64,000 nt of DNA, from NCBI GenBank assembly GCA_001692895.1, contig KV748183.1, positions 1,674,001 through 1,738,000 of the forward strand, in the 5' to 3' direction. Positions 25,496-37,481 of the stretch are shown in pieces. Under the pieces are notes generated by a model. The model did not search any database. It worked only from the letters and a program-made list of their open reading frames with translations, and was not told where the DNA came from. Origin of the DNA: Cenococcum geophilum 1.58. Lineage: Eukaryota > Ascomycota > Dothideomycetes > Gloniales > Gloniaceae. The stretch's first letter is position 1. Every line of letters begins with the position of its first letter. The position numbers were made by a program, and so were the translations under genes.

Positions 25496-27593
25496 AATAT
25501 AGAAGTAGTTATTAAAAGCTTCTCCTTATAGTGCTTACTATAGGTAGCCCACCAATAAGTTCCTACCTCTATAATTTTATATAGTGGCTTAAGTATAACC
25601 ATAATTGTATCTTTAAGATATTGGTGGCGAATTTACTCTAAAAGGAATGCTAGTATTAAGCGCTAAAGGCGCGTCTCTAATTAAGTATAGGCCTAGGTAA
25701 TATCTCGCAAATAAACTACCATTCTGTTCTTTATTAGGGAGGGAGCTAGCGCAAATAATAACTTACTAACTAGCTCGTTAAATTATAGGAGATTGTATAA
25801 GAATTACTTTCTTACCGTTATTTTTATAACCTTAAATAACTAGCCTTAATTTCTTAAATGGGGCATTAGTAGCCTTGCCCTTAATCTTATTAACTATTCT
25901 TAACTTAAAGATACGGACTCTATTAAGCTTAGTAGGGTTATACTTCTTAAATTTAAAGACTCCTCTTATAATAAGACCGTTAATCTCCTGCTTATCAGAT
26001 ACTTAGAAAAGAGCTCCTAAAGTTATAATACGACCTTCCTTTTAAAGCTGTTTTACGAGCTTAAAGTTAGCCTTCTCTTTAGCTATTATAAAGGCCATTA
26101 ATAACTTAACTTTATTCTTAATAGCAATAATAAATTACTCTTTAAAATTAATAAAATATTGGCAATTTTGTAATCCCTTTAAGCGACCTCTACCGCGTTA
26201 TAGTTACGGCATATCTACTACAATTGTATTAGGATTATAGTCGCCTTCTAGGGTACGTTAATCGTGGTTCTCCTCTAGGGCATCTTCTAGGGTATCCTAT
26301 AAAGGCTTAAAACTATTATCTTTATAATAGGGCTTAATAACAGTTAAATGGAATTAAGTAGGTCTATAGGGCATCTAAAGAGTATAAGTTTAACTATTAA
26401 TTATACTAAGTTTATATAGGCCTAACNATNNTCCCTTTTTACGCNATANNNNTACNTTNGATTAGAGNGGCAGATTAAGCGTAGTTAAGGTATTTAGGCC
26501 ATTTCTTATTCCTAGTACGTCATTAACCTAGCGTGTAGCGTAGAGACGTTATACCTCCTTTATTACTTTGCGAATAGCCTTAGCTCGTTATATAATAGAG
26601 GGAGATAGTAGGGAATTATTAGTTATTTAAGGGTAGGCGTTAAAGACTAGTAACGTAGGTATAAGCCTATCTAGGCTAGCGGAATTGTTAACAGCCTTAA
26701 CAGCTATCTATAAGATAATTTCTTCGCTAGCGTCCTTTAGTTCTAAAGAAATAATTTTATATACTTAGTATAATAGTATATAGTATTACTCTACTTTTCT
26801 AATACTATTATATACCTTAATAGGGACTTCCTTAACCTTAATTGCTATTGCTTTTACCTATTACCGAAACTCTATAGATAAGAAGTTCCTTTCTATATTA
26901 TAAATAACTTAATTAGGGGGTCCTAGGTAGATATTAATCTAGCATAATTAGAGGGTATTCTATATATTCCTAGCTAATATATCCTTTAAAAAGCATGCGG
27001 CTTAGAAGGAAGTTAAGAAGTTAACAACTTAGAGTACCAGCTTACCGCTAAGATATATAATGTTAATAATAATACAGAAATTAAAGTTATAATTATCTTT
27101 AAGGGTAAACTTAAATCGGCTAGGGGACTTTTAGTTTATTTAGTAGTAGTAGTAGTACTTTATAAAATGCTTAATTACCTTAACCTTAACCTTATAACCT
27201 ACTTGCTAAAGAACCCTAAGTAGTTAATAAATAGATAGGTGGCTAAAATAATAGTATAGTTAACGTAGCTCTAACTTAGTTAAGTAGCTCTAAGCAACGC
27301 TCCTTTCTAACTATTAAAGGAGTAACTAAGGGTAACCCTACTTGCGTATAACGGGCACCTAATTATCTCCCTAAATAAGTATATTCTTAAGGTTATCGAG
27401 CTTAACGCCTAATTTATCTATATCTTGGATACAGAATAGAAATAGGGTATTTATAGGAATAATGTAGAAAGTAATATATCCTAACGGGGTTTAGACCTTA
27501 ATTGTGTTAAAAGAGATTGTAGTACCCTTACTAAAGCGAATTATATATTAACCTACTGTTAATTAGTTAATCTAAATAGAGCTATTAAGCTGC
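25496..27593 (-). pseudogene. C1 pol middle part: RT and integrase, degraded
   Basis: Continuation of C1 after the AATAT duplication. It parallels 21045-23150 of C2 almost base for base. On the minus strand it covers the upstream RT and the integrase, with a readable integrase core and a GAG-pre-integrase segment close to 27000-27540. Clusters of N occur at about 26427-26470. It is interrupted at 27593 by element E2 and resumes at 29486. Confidence 0.8.
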
Positions 27594-27799
27594 CATCAGG
27601 ATTTTTTTTTTTAGGTAGGTTGTCGCAGTTTATTACAGTTTGCGGCAAAATGTACAAACTGTACGATCGCGGCGGTTATATATAGTCGTTAGCGATTCGT
27701 ATAAACCGTACGTTTTATAGCAAGTTTGCAGTATCTACTAGCAAATTGCGGTAAAATGCTAAACTATAAAACTTATACTAGTATTTTGCTACCTTATAA

Positions 27800-27905
27800 A
27801 TAAATAGCGCGTAAATTGTATAAACTATATAAACTGTATAAACTGTATAAACTATACGAACTATACAAACCGTATAAACCGTACGAACTATATAAACTGT
27901 AACTA
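27800..27905. repeat. 10-bp tandem repeat 'aaactgtata' in E2
   Basis: About ten imperfect copies of an AAACTGTATA-like unit near the left end of E2. The corresponding position in E1 (about 19490-19600) lacks it. Confidence 0.7.
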
Positions 27906-28079
27906 TATAAATTATAATTATATTATATAATAACCAAATTATTATATATTTCTATACATTGCTATAATATGCTTATAAATATATTTATATTATAACTATA
28001 TAAAATATAGAGCTATCTGCTTAGGTATTAAGGGGGAAGCCTCTCGCAGAGGCTCTAAATCGTTAATTAGCCTAATACC

Positions 28080-28223
28080 TACCTGCCTGCCTATCTACCT
28101 ACCTACCTACCTACCTACCTACCTACCTACTTACCTACCTACCTGCCTACCTACCTACCTGCCTACCTGCCTACCTGCCTACCTACTTATCTATTTACCT
28201 ACCTACCTACCTACCTACCTACC

Positions 28224-28262
<39 letters not shown>

Positions 28263-28450
28263 CTACCTACCTACCTATCTATCTGCCTACCTACTTACCT
28301 ACCTACCTACCTGCCTGCCTACCTACCTATTTGTCTATTTATCTATCTATCCGTTTATACCTACCTATTTATACCTACCTATTTATACCTACCGTTTATG
28401 CCTACTATCTGTGCCTTCTATCTATGTTACTGTCTATACCTACCTATCTG
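28080..28450. repeat. (CTAC)n microsatellite in E2
   Basis: Long run of CTAC/CTTA/CTGC tetranucleotides. It is the counterpart on the other strand of the TAGG block at 18955-19345. Confidence 0.9.
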
Positions 28451-28894
28451 TAATTTAGGGAAGAGGTTAGCCCGATTAAAGGCTCTGCCTAATTTAATTA
28501 ATCGATTAATTATATTAATTCGATTAATTAATTAATTGTATTAATTTAAATTGTTCTCTACAGCCGTTTACTGGCTGTATATTTAAACGGTAGTTATCTA
28601 GGGTGCTTCCCTAGGAGGCCTTAATTCTGTTTAATTTAGCGATAGGCTAATATTAAGGCTCTAGTTCAATTCGATCAATTGATTAGATCGTTTGTGGTGT
28701 CTGCTAGCTAGTTATTTAAACAGTTATCGTCTAACTCTGGCGACGGTTGTCTGCTAGCTGCCGTTCTAGTGCCTCCCTAGGTAGGAAGGATGTAAGGAAG
28801 GAAGGGTAAAAAATAAGGTGGCTACCTAGGTGTATATAAGGGTATACTTAGCAGAGGTATATGTTGAGGCTATTGGGAATATAGCGGGAACCCG

Positions 28895-29170
28895 ATGCAG
28901 AGCTTCGTGTAGAGCCTCCGTACGCAGAGCTTCGTGCAGAGCCTCTGTACGTAGAGCTTCGTGTAGAGCTTCGTGTAGAGCTTCGTGTAGAACTTTATGC
29001 AGAGCTTCGTGCAGAGCTTTGTACAGAGCTTTATGCAAAGCTTCGTGTAGAGCTTCGTGTAAAGCTTTATGTAAAGCTTCGTGCAGAGCTTTATATAGAG
29101 CTTCATACGGAGCTTTATACAGAGCTTTATATAGAGCTTTATGTAGAGCTTTATGTAGAGCTTTATGCAG
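28895..29170. repeat. Minisatellite 'agagcttcgtgc' in E2
   Basis: About 24 copies of a 12-bp unit, AGAGCTTCGTGC or AGAGCTTTATGC. This is the reverse-complement relative of the 16963-17790 array. Open frames in several registers here (28826-29249) are repeat by-products. Confidence 0.85.
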
Positions 29171-29224
29171 TTTTATAGTATTTTTATTACAGCTAAAAAT
29201 TAGGGTCTGCTTAACTGGCTTAAG

Positions 29225-29400
29225 TTACAATTTTAGCAATTTACGGTAATTTGCAGCAATTCGCACAGGCTACTTATAAGTAGCTATATGTTTATAGCAA
29301 TTTGCACAGGCTACTTATAAGTAGCTGCGTGTTTGTAGCAATTTGCATAGGCTACTTATAAGTAGCTGCGAGTTTGTAGCAAATCGCCGCAAATCGCCGT
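29225..29400. repeat. 51-bp tandem repeat at the right end of E2
   Basis: Three copies of 'gcaatttgcacaggctac' followed by 'ttataagtagct', the last ending in 'gcaaatcgccgcaaatcgcc' short repeats. Such sub-terminal repeats next to the inverted end could be transposase-binding sites, but that is inference. Confidence 0.7.
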
Positions 29401-29485
29401 AAATCGCCAAAATCGCGACTTACGCAGGTTTTGCAGACCCCGATTTTCGCTTGCGACAACGTGCCCAAAATTTTTTTTCCTAATA

Positions 29486-31556
29486 GCTAAAGAGCTTAAA
29501 CTTAAGGTTCTCCTACTATAGATACTCCTACGGCTCTAGTATCTGGTATAATACTATAGAAGACGTTCGCCGAGTATTTGTTATTAAAGGAGAACGCGGA
29601 ACTTTCCTTTAGCTTATTAAAGATATCTAATTTTGTAATAGAATGGAGCGTAGATTAGTTATTAAAAATAGTAACGGTTTGTATACCATTTACCTTACCA
29701 TACTTAGTAAAGTATTAGTTGGGAAAATAGCCCTCAATTTCTATATCTATAAGGAGCTATTTGGCCTCATTAACCTTATCCTTAAGATCTTCTACGCCTT
29801 TATATTAAACTAAAAAGCTTTAAAAGTAGGCCATAGTAACCTTATAATTTTTAACGTTTCTTATACTTTATTAAAACTTATTATATACCCCCTTTCGCTT
29901 ATTAAGAGAGTGCCTAGTTAACTAGCAATTTGGCTTCTTATAAATATAGCACTTCTTCTAATAGTCGCTCTAAAATGAACCTCCACGATTGCCTTATAGG
30001 CGATATTAATTATACCCTCTACTATATCCCCTACCGTAGCTACTATATATTTAATCGGTCTAGTTATAATTATATTAATCTAGAATCCCGGTTTAAATAG
30101 GGTTTTTAGTATAGAATTATTAGGATTCTTATATTCGCATTATAGTACCTATAGCGAAGCGTAGTTTGGTATCTATTTCTTTAAATATATTTACAGGTTT
30201 ATATAGCGCTAAGTTATACTTAGGAACGCTATAGCAGGCTAAGATAACCTAGTCCCTTAGACTGTTCTTATTTTAGTAGGTTTTAGTAAGTCTTTATTAG
30301 GTTAAAAGTAATAACTCTCTAAAATATGGTCTTCCGCTATTTAGATATATAGAGTTAGCGATTCTTATTAGTCTTAAAGTGGGCTTTAGTAAGCTAAAGC
30401 ATTATATTAAAGCTATAGTTTCTACCTATAATATAGTTATAATAGAACGTTGTTGCCCATCCCTTTAATATAATAGAGAACGCGTAATAGAACTAGTAGC
30501 GTTAAATTCCGACCTTATTACAACAGTTATAAAAAACCTGTAGTTTTGCTCTAAGTATATTATATAGTTCTCTTTTAAACTTCTTTTCTTTGTCTAAATA
30601 TACCTTTATTAGATTCGTGACTTCTTATAATAAAGGCTTACTAGTTAGCTAGAAAAAAGGGGTTAAAGGCGGTAGAGGAGGTAGCGGAAGAGTAACTCTA
30701 GATAGGAAAGTACCTCTAGGTAGGAGATTAGCGTTCTAGGGGTTTTAATATAAATTAAAGTTACCTTTTAAAGAATATAGGTTAGTTCTGGGTTTCTATA
30801 GTTAATATATAATCTTAGCTTCCGTCTATACTAGTTCTTCTATACTAATAATAATAGCCTAAATATTACTAGTAATTAGGTTACCGTTCTTAGTAATATA
30901 TACCCCATTCTTACAGAGGAAGTCTTAAAAATCCTAAACAATATTAACATTTCTAAGTGCCTAGATATCGGCGGTCCATCCTATAAAATCCTCCCTAAAA
31001 TATTTCTATAGTTATGTATCGGCGTAGTATCTACCTTAGTAAAATAGAATATAGTATAGAAGAAAGCTATTAACTTGTTATATAGTATAAGTTATTATAT
31101 TAAAGGCAAAATTATCCTAATCTTTATTAATAAGTTTTGCGTATATAGCTACCCTTAGTAGTAAGGAGTCTCTCCAGTTATTTAGAGTGGGTATAGCTAT
31201 ATTTTTAGAGAAAGGGAAATATTATTAATATAGGGATTGTTATTTAGTACGCGTTTATAACAAAAATCTGCGATTATAGGGCTTAGGACTAGTTCTAGCC
31301 TTAAATCGCGAAGACTTATAACGCGTATTATTCTGCGTAATAGACGTAAGAATCTATAATCTGGGAAAGGCTTAGGACTAGTTCTAGCCTTTAGATTCTT
31401 AGATTTGTAAAAGAGTTCTATTTAAGATTTAGGACCGGTTCTAACCTTAAAAGACAGCTTCCTCTAGCACGAGTAGTACTAGTATAGTGGCTTATCTCTT
31501 CTTAGTGAAATACCTAGCTATTCTATAGTATAACTATAAAGTTAACCACTAATTAG
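29486..31556 (-). pseudogene. C1 gag and protease part, degraded
   Basis: On the minus strand this holds the 5' half of the Copia polyprotein: gag (about 30700-29650), then the protease region near 29500-29580, parallel to 23160-24900 of C2. The 5' leader (about 31260-31550) has three related segments built on 'taggactagttctagcc', which are also present in C2. Stops are frequent. Confidence 0.8.
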
Positions 31557-31731
31557 TGTTAGTCTTATAAGGTAATATCATATATTTACAGGTTATAGGT
31601 AGTATGATAATTGTTATTATATATATTTAAGGGGAAGGGTAAGGAACTTAAGGTTCCTCACCACGCTAGTGCCGCGGCGTCACGTGACGGCAATTTGCCC
31701 CACGTAATAGCAACTTGCCTTATTCCTAACA
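31557..31731 (-). repeat. C1 LTR (5' LTR of the minus-strand element)
   Basis: 175 bp, from TGTTAG to CCTAACA, paired with 14810-14984. On the minus strand transcription would start here and run toward lower coordinates. The internal sequence directly left of it (about 31530-31556) is nearly the same as that next to the C2 5' LTR at 25276, which confirms that both belong to one family. Confidence 0.9.
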
Positions 31732-31736
31732 ACAAT

Positions 31737-32135
31737 AAAGAGTACTTTAGTACGTATTTCCTAAAATTATATTAGCTATAGGTATAATTTAGTATTAGAA
31801 AGCTTACTCTCTAAATAAAGATTCTAAAGGATTAGTAAAAGAAAGAGCGTCCTTAAAAGCGTCCTTAATTATTTTATCATTAACGTTATATATATTAAGT
31901 TTCTTAACTAAATAGCTATTAGACGTATTTAGAGGTATAAAAGAAGGTATTATAGATAGTAGTATACTAATAGATAGTAGATAAAACAACAATAATAAAG
32001 TTTACGGTGTAATGCTGTGAGGTAGAAGGTATGGAGGTTAATTAAAGGTAAATATCCGCGCTATAGATTTTATTAAATTAGCTTATTAATAAATAATTAC
32101 TATTAGAGTGACTTACCTTAGTAAATATTAACTAC
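31737..32135. repeat. Tandem unit D2, right part
   Basis: Continuation of D2 on the far side of C1. It matches D1 from about 12840 to 13245, including 'tatattagctataggtataa' and the end 'cttaccttagtaaatatta'. It contains the start of the D2 protein on the minus strand: an open segment at 31804-31992 with 'FIPLNTSNSYLVKKLNIYNV', parallel to the start of the D1 protein. With the left part, D2 totals about 1.95 kb, close to D1's 1.92 kb. Confidence 0.8.
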
Positions 32136-32499
32136 CTTATATACGCTTATTTATAACGCATAAATCCTTTATAATTAAATTACTGCTAATTAAAGTAAGT
32201 GGGCGCCGTTTAGTTAACTTGCGAAGTAATATTAATATAAAATTACTGCTTAATTAAGGTGCTGGAGAAGGGTTATAAGTAGATATTAGGTTTACTTAGT
32301 GAGCGGATTTCTTACTTTTAAAGTATATAGATATATTCTTTTATTTTCTCTTGCTATAAGGGGGATCTAATATTAGTTAAGAGGCTTAAGGTATAGTAGC
32401 CTAAGAAGAACGGATAATATCTGGTTAAGAGGATTGTAAGATACTTAAACTAAATAGCTAATATAATATAAGTTTTACGGGTTTTAGAAGCTTTAGGTA
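32136..32499. other. Unassigned spacer right of D2
   Basis: About 360 bp of AT-rich DNA between the end of unit D2 and the RecQ-like remnant. No frame, repeat or RNA gene recognised. Confidence 0.5.
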
Positions 32500-34688
32500 T
32501 AAACCTTAATATAGGCTAAGAAGGTAATAGTATTAGCAGCCCTGTATATAGATTTTTAGCGGATATTAATTGAGGTAGCTAGGCTACTTATATTTATGGA
32601 CGTTAAGCTACTAATACTATACGCCTCTTCGCTACCCTAAACCGTGGTAATATCTGCTCTACGCTATTTTTTAATTTACTTACTAACGCTAATAGCTAGC
32701 TTTCTACCTAATTTACCTTTTCTACCTCCGCCTAAATAAAGGTAATAAACTTATCTAGATTATTACTAAGCTAATTATAATTATAATTAGGTAGGTTTTT
32801 CTTAAGTGCCTTATAGCTAGTTATATACTAGGCGCAGCTATAGAGGGCAGTAATTTACTTATTAGATATAACGTAGCTTAAGGTTGGATTCTAAATAGCG
32901 TATTAATATTTCTTTTCTATCTAGTTACAGAACTAGTTTTTTATACTTATAGTAAAGGCCTTTTAGTATACCTTCCTTGGAATCCCCTTTATATGCAACT
33001 TACGGATATTAAACTCTTTAAAAGCCTGTAAAGTAGGATTATAGTTAGAGTAATAACCCTAGCCACTAGTGGATGGAGACTGTTCCTTATAGTTCTCTAA
33101 TATAATCTTTTATAAGTAGCCCTTTTTCTTATTTATAAGAGTATATATATAATAGAAGAGGGCTGCCCTTTTTTTAGCTTTAGTCTTTAGGCGCCACGCT
33201 AGCTTCTTTAGTAGAATATCTATAGGTAGGACTACGGATATTCTACCTAGACTAAGCTCTTGCCCTATATTAGATACGAATGTATTAGAATTAGCATCGC
33301 TATATATAGGCACTCTTAAAGATATATCGCTAGTAAAATTAGCAGCCCTATTCTCTTATAATACCTATCGCTTAATATAATATTCGTGGCTAAGTTAACT
33401 TAGCTAAGATTAGAAGGCTCTACTAGTATAACCGCGATTTTTAGCTAGCCTAGCAATATCCTTACGTGGACCTTTATACCAATCCTTAATTAGAAATATT
33501 GCCTTACCTATTTAACTAATACTACGAGCACCGCGTCTAAGTCGTTGCTATAATATATTAATAGACTTATCTTTATATATGCAATACTGCGCGATATAGT
33601 TAATATTAGGAATATTAGCGCTATAGGCAAGCGCGTTAAAGGAGAGCAGAATATAGATTTCTGAGTTAGGCTTTCTAAACTCCTTATATAGCCTATCTTT
33701 ATTTATAATAGCTAATAATATATAATAAAGCCGAACAGCTCTTCTAGCCTACGCTTCCTAGTACCTATAATATACTAACTATAAATAAATTAAGTCCCTG
33801 CCTAGTAATATTAGGTCCTTTAAATTAAGAAAGATAATTATCTTTAGGATCCGGTGGGGAGTTAGCATATATTAGATTTTCTACTTAGTGGATATAGCGG
33901 TCTATACGCGGTCTATAACAAAGTATAAGCTCTTAAAGGACTTCTTATTTCCTTACTTAACGTATTCTCTAATAATTAATAGATCTAGCCGGTTAATTAA
34001 CATCTACACTATATTAATATTATTTTAAAAGCCCGCTAAATCTTAAATAATTTTAAATATTATATTATTAAGCGTTATAGTATAAGCAAACTAAGGCTTC
34101 CGCCCTAATAATGACCGTACTTTCTATAGCTATATATATAAATTCCGGAACGAACCCCTCTAATTAGCTATAAGGTATACCTTATTAATTACTACTAAGC
34201 TAATATATATATAAAAGGTAGGGTTTATAAGAGTCTTATAGAACCTTTTACTAACTAATAGCTTTGGCGATATTAAAATATAGGTATATACTCTAATGCA
34301 GATTTCCTATAAAAGACGTGTGGATATTATCTTGGCGTATATATAAACTAGCCTTATTTTAGGAAGCTCCTTAATCTTTACCTTTTGCTCCACGCTAATT
34401 ATATTAAGTAGTAAGATAATAATTACTACTGAGGCCTAAAGAAGATATGGTATTGCTTATATTATTATACTCTTACTAAATAAGGTTTTTATAATAAGTA
34501 TTATATTTTTTTCTTAAACAGCAGCTACCTAAGGGCTTTAAGCTGCTCTGTATGTCCGCGATATAGATATAAAAAAGTAATAGCCTTATTAACCTTGCTT
34601 AGCTACTAGGCCTTACTCTTTTTGTAAAGCGTAAGAAGCTAATCTTAAAGGTCCTATAGCTGTTGCTCCTAGTCCGTTCTATAACTTC
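32500..34688 (-). pseudogene. RecQ-like DEAH/DEVH helicase, degraded, N-terminus lost
   Basis: A minus-strand frame with the motif order of a superfamily 2 RecQ-type helicase. A Walker A region is near 34490 ('KTLFSKSII', expected KTGFGKS), followed by 'SVVIIILPLNII', a Ia/Ib region, and motif II degraded to 'VVINKVYLIAN' (about 34190, expected DE-H). The C-terminal helicase lobe has 'LSFNALAYSANIPNINYI' (about 33640-33585) and 'LRRGARSI' (motif VI region, about 33540). A C-terminal extension includes an open stretch at 33110-33313. Catalytic Asp/Glu codons have been changed to Asn/Lys, as G-to-A RIP predicts. The upstream end is cut at 34688 by the LTR of element F. Fungal RecQ-like genes of this type are known from subtelomeres and repeats; position relative to a telomere cannot be told here. 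Confidence 0.75.
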
Positions 34689-35108
34689 TATTATAGACGC
34701 TTTAAGTACAATGTTACGACTACTAGGAGAGGAGTTAGAAGAAGCTAGTTAGTTAATATAGGTACGGTCTAGAATAGAGCCGATAGAACTATATAATAAG
34801 GAATAGTAGCTAAGGTTATATAATATAATCTATATAATCTATAAGATCTATAGGATCTATAATAGAGTAAATAGAGCACACGTATATTACGTATAAGGAG
34901 GATTTCTTAGGAGTACGGTTATGTATTTAAAGGACCACAGTCCCTACCTAGATAGTTCTCTTCTTTATAGTAAATCTTAGAATATAATTAGAGTTAATCT
35001 GTTAGGTAACTACTCCACTAGTTATATTTACATTATTAACTATTTTATACCTATATACCTAGCCTATTAATAAGTTTACCGTAGTATTTCCTACAAGGCT
35101 TTATTATA
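34689..35108 (+). repeat. F 5' LTR
   Basis: 420 bp, starts TATTATAGACGC (ancestral TGTTAC... presumed) and ends GGCTTTATTATA. It matches 48153-48571 with mostly transition differences and one variable purine/TA-rich patch (about 34805-34890). Confidence 0.88.
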
Positions 35109-36654
35109 TATTTACTACTATAGTTATAGTAAAAGAAGTTAAATAATATACTACTAAAAGCAGCAGCTATAACGGCGTCCACAGCAGCAACTACCTTAGG
35201 ATTAGGTAATAATACTAGTATAGTAGATACTAACTCGCAATTAGTTACTATTAGATAGCTATAGGAAATAGTTAATTAATTAATAGATAATAATAGAATA
35301 TTTAAAGAAAGGATTAATAGAATCGGAGCAGCAAAGATTAAGTTACCCTTAATTAAGCGATTCTTAGGTAAGAAGTTAAAACTTAAGGGATTCCTTACGC
35401 AAATATACTTTAAGGTTATATAAGAAGGAGTAAAACTAGGAACGCCTATAGACTAAGTCACCTATATAGGATTGTTCTTAACAGGAAGGGCACTTAAGTG
35501 GTTTATGCCTTACCTTATAGAGGTATAGGAATATAGTATAACAACTACTAACTAGGAGGTATAATATATATTCTTAAGTTGGAATAGGTTTATAAAATAC
35601 CTAATATAAATATTTAGAGACCTAGAGGTAACCACTATAGTAAAAAAAAAGCTTTAAAACCTAGTATAAAGGACTTTGGTAATTAAGTATACGATATAGT
35701 TTTAAATATTAATAATATAGGTTAAATAAAATAATAAAGCGCTTATAGTATAGTATAAGTAAGGACTTAAGGTAAAAGTCTAGGACGTAATTATCCTAAT
35801 AGAAGATGCGGATACTCTTAGGGAATTAATTAATTAAGCAATTTAGATTAATAATAGGATTTACTAAAGAGAGTAGACTAAGAAAGGTTAGGATAGAGTT
35901 CTATAGTTATATAAGGCGCAGAGTATATAACGATAAAGTTAAAGTTAGAAACTATAGTATAGTACAGAGCTAATAGACCTAAGTAGTACTAAAGAAAATA
36001 AGAAATAAAATAAACGACTATAGAAACCTAGAGGACAAGGATTAAGTAATTAAAGGTTTAAGGAGTAGAGGCTAAACTAGGGATTTTAGTAGCAGAAGAC
36101 GTTTAGGCAGACTCTATAGTAAGAAAAATGGTTTAGAGAAGGAGCTTATATAAATTACGGGAAATAAGGCTATTATATTAAAGACTATAAGAGTAGTTAA
36201 AGTTACTATATAGTAAGAGGAATAAGGCTAGTAGACGATATATATATATAAAGGGATAATAATATACTACGAGGAATAAAGGAATATTTAATTAAAAGTT
36301 TTACGTTTTATTATAATAACGCATGCTAAATTTATAAGGACGCTAAGTATAGTATAAGCTATTAGCTATAGAAGCCAAAATTATTAAAGTTTAGAGAAAC
36401 TAATAAACTATTTTATAGATTGGATATTAAGGATAATAAATTTAATATAGGCGAAACATTTAGTAATAATAAAGCAATAAAAGCAGCTTATTAGGAGTAT
36501 GTAGACCTTAGAGATATTATAAAAGAGGTAGAGGATAATTCTACTATAGAATAGGGAATATTAGTAGGGATTAAGACCCTACTAGATATAATGTCTATTG
36601 CTTTATAAGACGCAAGAGAAGTAGGATAGTGAACTACTTTAGCACTTAATAAAG

Positions 36655-36870
36655 GCAAAAGGCTAAAGACTTAAGATTTTTAAGATAAGATAAGAGATAA
36701 CTAAAATTCTTAAGATAAAATAAGATAAGCTTAAGGACCTATAACGGATAAAAACTAATAGAGTAGAGTAACGGCCTAGTTTAGTAATATATAAATAAGC
36801 TTAGGATAAAGTTTCCTAAAGGCATAAGACTTTTAAGATATGATAAGTAAGATTTAAGACTTTTAAGATA
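36655..36870. repeat. Tandem repeat 'acttttaagataaaataag' within F
   Basis: Several scattered direct copies of an AAGACTTTTAAGATAAAATAAG-like unit between gag and protease of F. Possibly a low-complexity linker in the original protein. Confidence 0.6.
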
Positions 36871-37481
36871 AAATAAGAATACTGTAGAAGCCTAGTTAAA
36901 CTAAGGCTAAAGCTAAGCTTAAGAGCTAAGTAGCTTACCGAACTAGAAAACAAAGAGGATTTAGGGATCTTTACTAAATTTAAGGAATAATATATAAAGG
37001 GCTATTATAATACAGTAATAAGAAGATACTTCCTTATGGATAAGCTATATATACTCTAGCAGCTGTACTAAAGGTGGTATAGGCAACGATATAATAATAA
37101 GTAGAAAGACTTTTATATATAGTTAGATAAATAAGTTATTTAAGACTATCCTATTATAGAAAAAGTAATAAGTTATATTAAAGGAGCTTTAATTATAATA
37201 TTAAAGGATTTAGAAGAATAATTAAAGAACTAAAGAAGTAAGAGGTAAATTTTAGTACCTATAAATAAAGTTATAACGTTTAGATTAGTATAGTAGAGGT
37301 TTAAACTTAAAGATAAAGACGAGTTAAGAGTNGACCTAAAGCACCTAGCACACTATACGCTATTATGGATTGTATATATAGACAATATATACAAAATGTA
37401 TAAGAATCTAAAAGAAAAGAATTGGAAATACCTAGTAAGGATATATTAGGCGCTAGATAAGTAATAGTATAGAAATGCTAA

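Larger units (their letters stand above)
27594..29485. mobile_element. Element E, copy 2 (1.89 kb), inverted relative to E1
   Basis: Inserted in C1; the uninterrupted sequence is seen in C2 at about 23145. The left end is CATCAGGATTTT; the right end on the opposite strand is TATTAGGAAAA, which matches CATCGGGAAAA allowing C-to-T and G-to-A changes. The next part of both ends also matches (GTTGTCGCA). A 2-bp GC duplication flanks it (27592-27593 and 29486-29487). Internal order is the reverse of E1: a (CTAC)n block, then a segment shared with E1 ('ccttccttc...cctagggaggca' on the opposite strand), then the 'agagcttcgtgcagagct' minisatellite. No protein-coding frame. Confidence 0.75.
14810..31731 (-). 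mobile_element. Ty1/Copia retrotransposon C1, full length, with nested inserts
   Basis: Bounded by two 175-bp LTRs (14810-14984 and 31557-31731) in the same orientation and flanked by ACAAT duplications. It is transcribed on the minus strand, so the LTR at 31557 is the 5' one. Its own sequence is 14985-16239, 25496-27593 and 29486-31556. The two gaps are Copia C2 (16245-25495) and element E2 (27594-29485). Without the inserts C1 is about 5.8 kb. It is inserted in tandem unit D2. All coding parts are degraded. Confidence 0.92.

Noticed and set aside
28826..29249. Overlapping open frames on both strands
   Set aside because: All arise from the 12-bp 'agagcttcgtgc' repeat, whose length is divisible by three.
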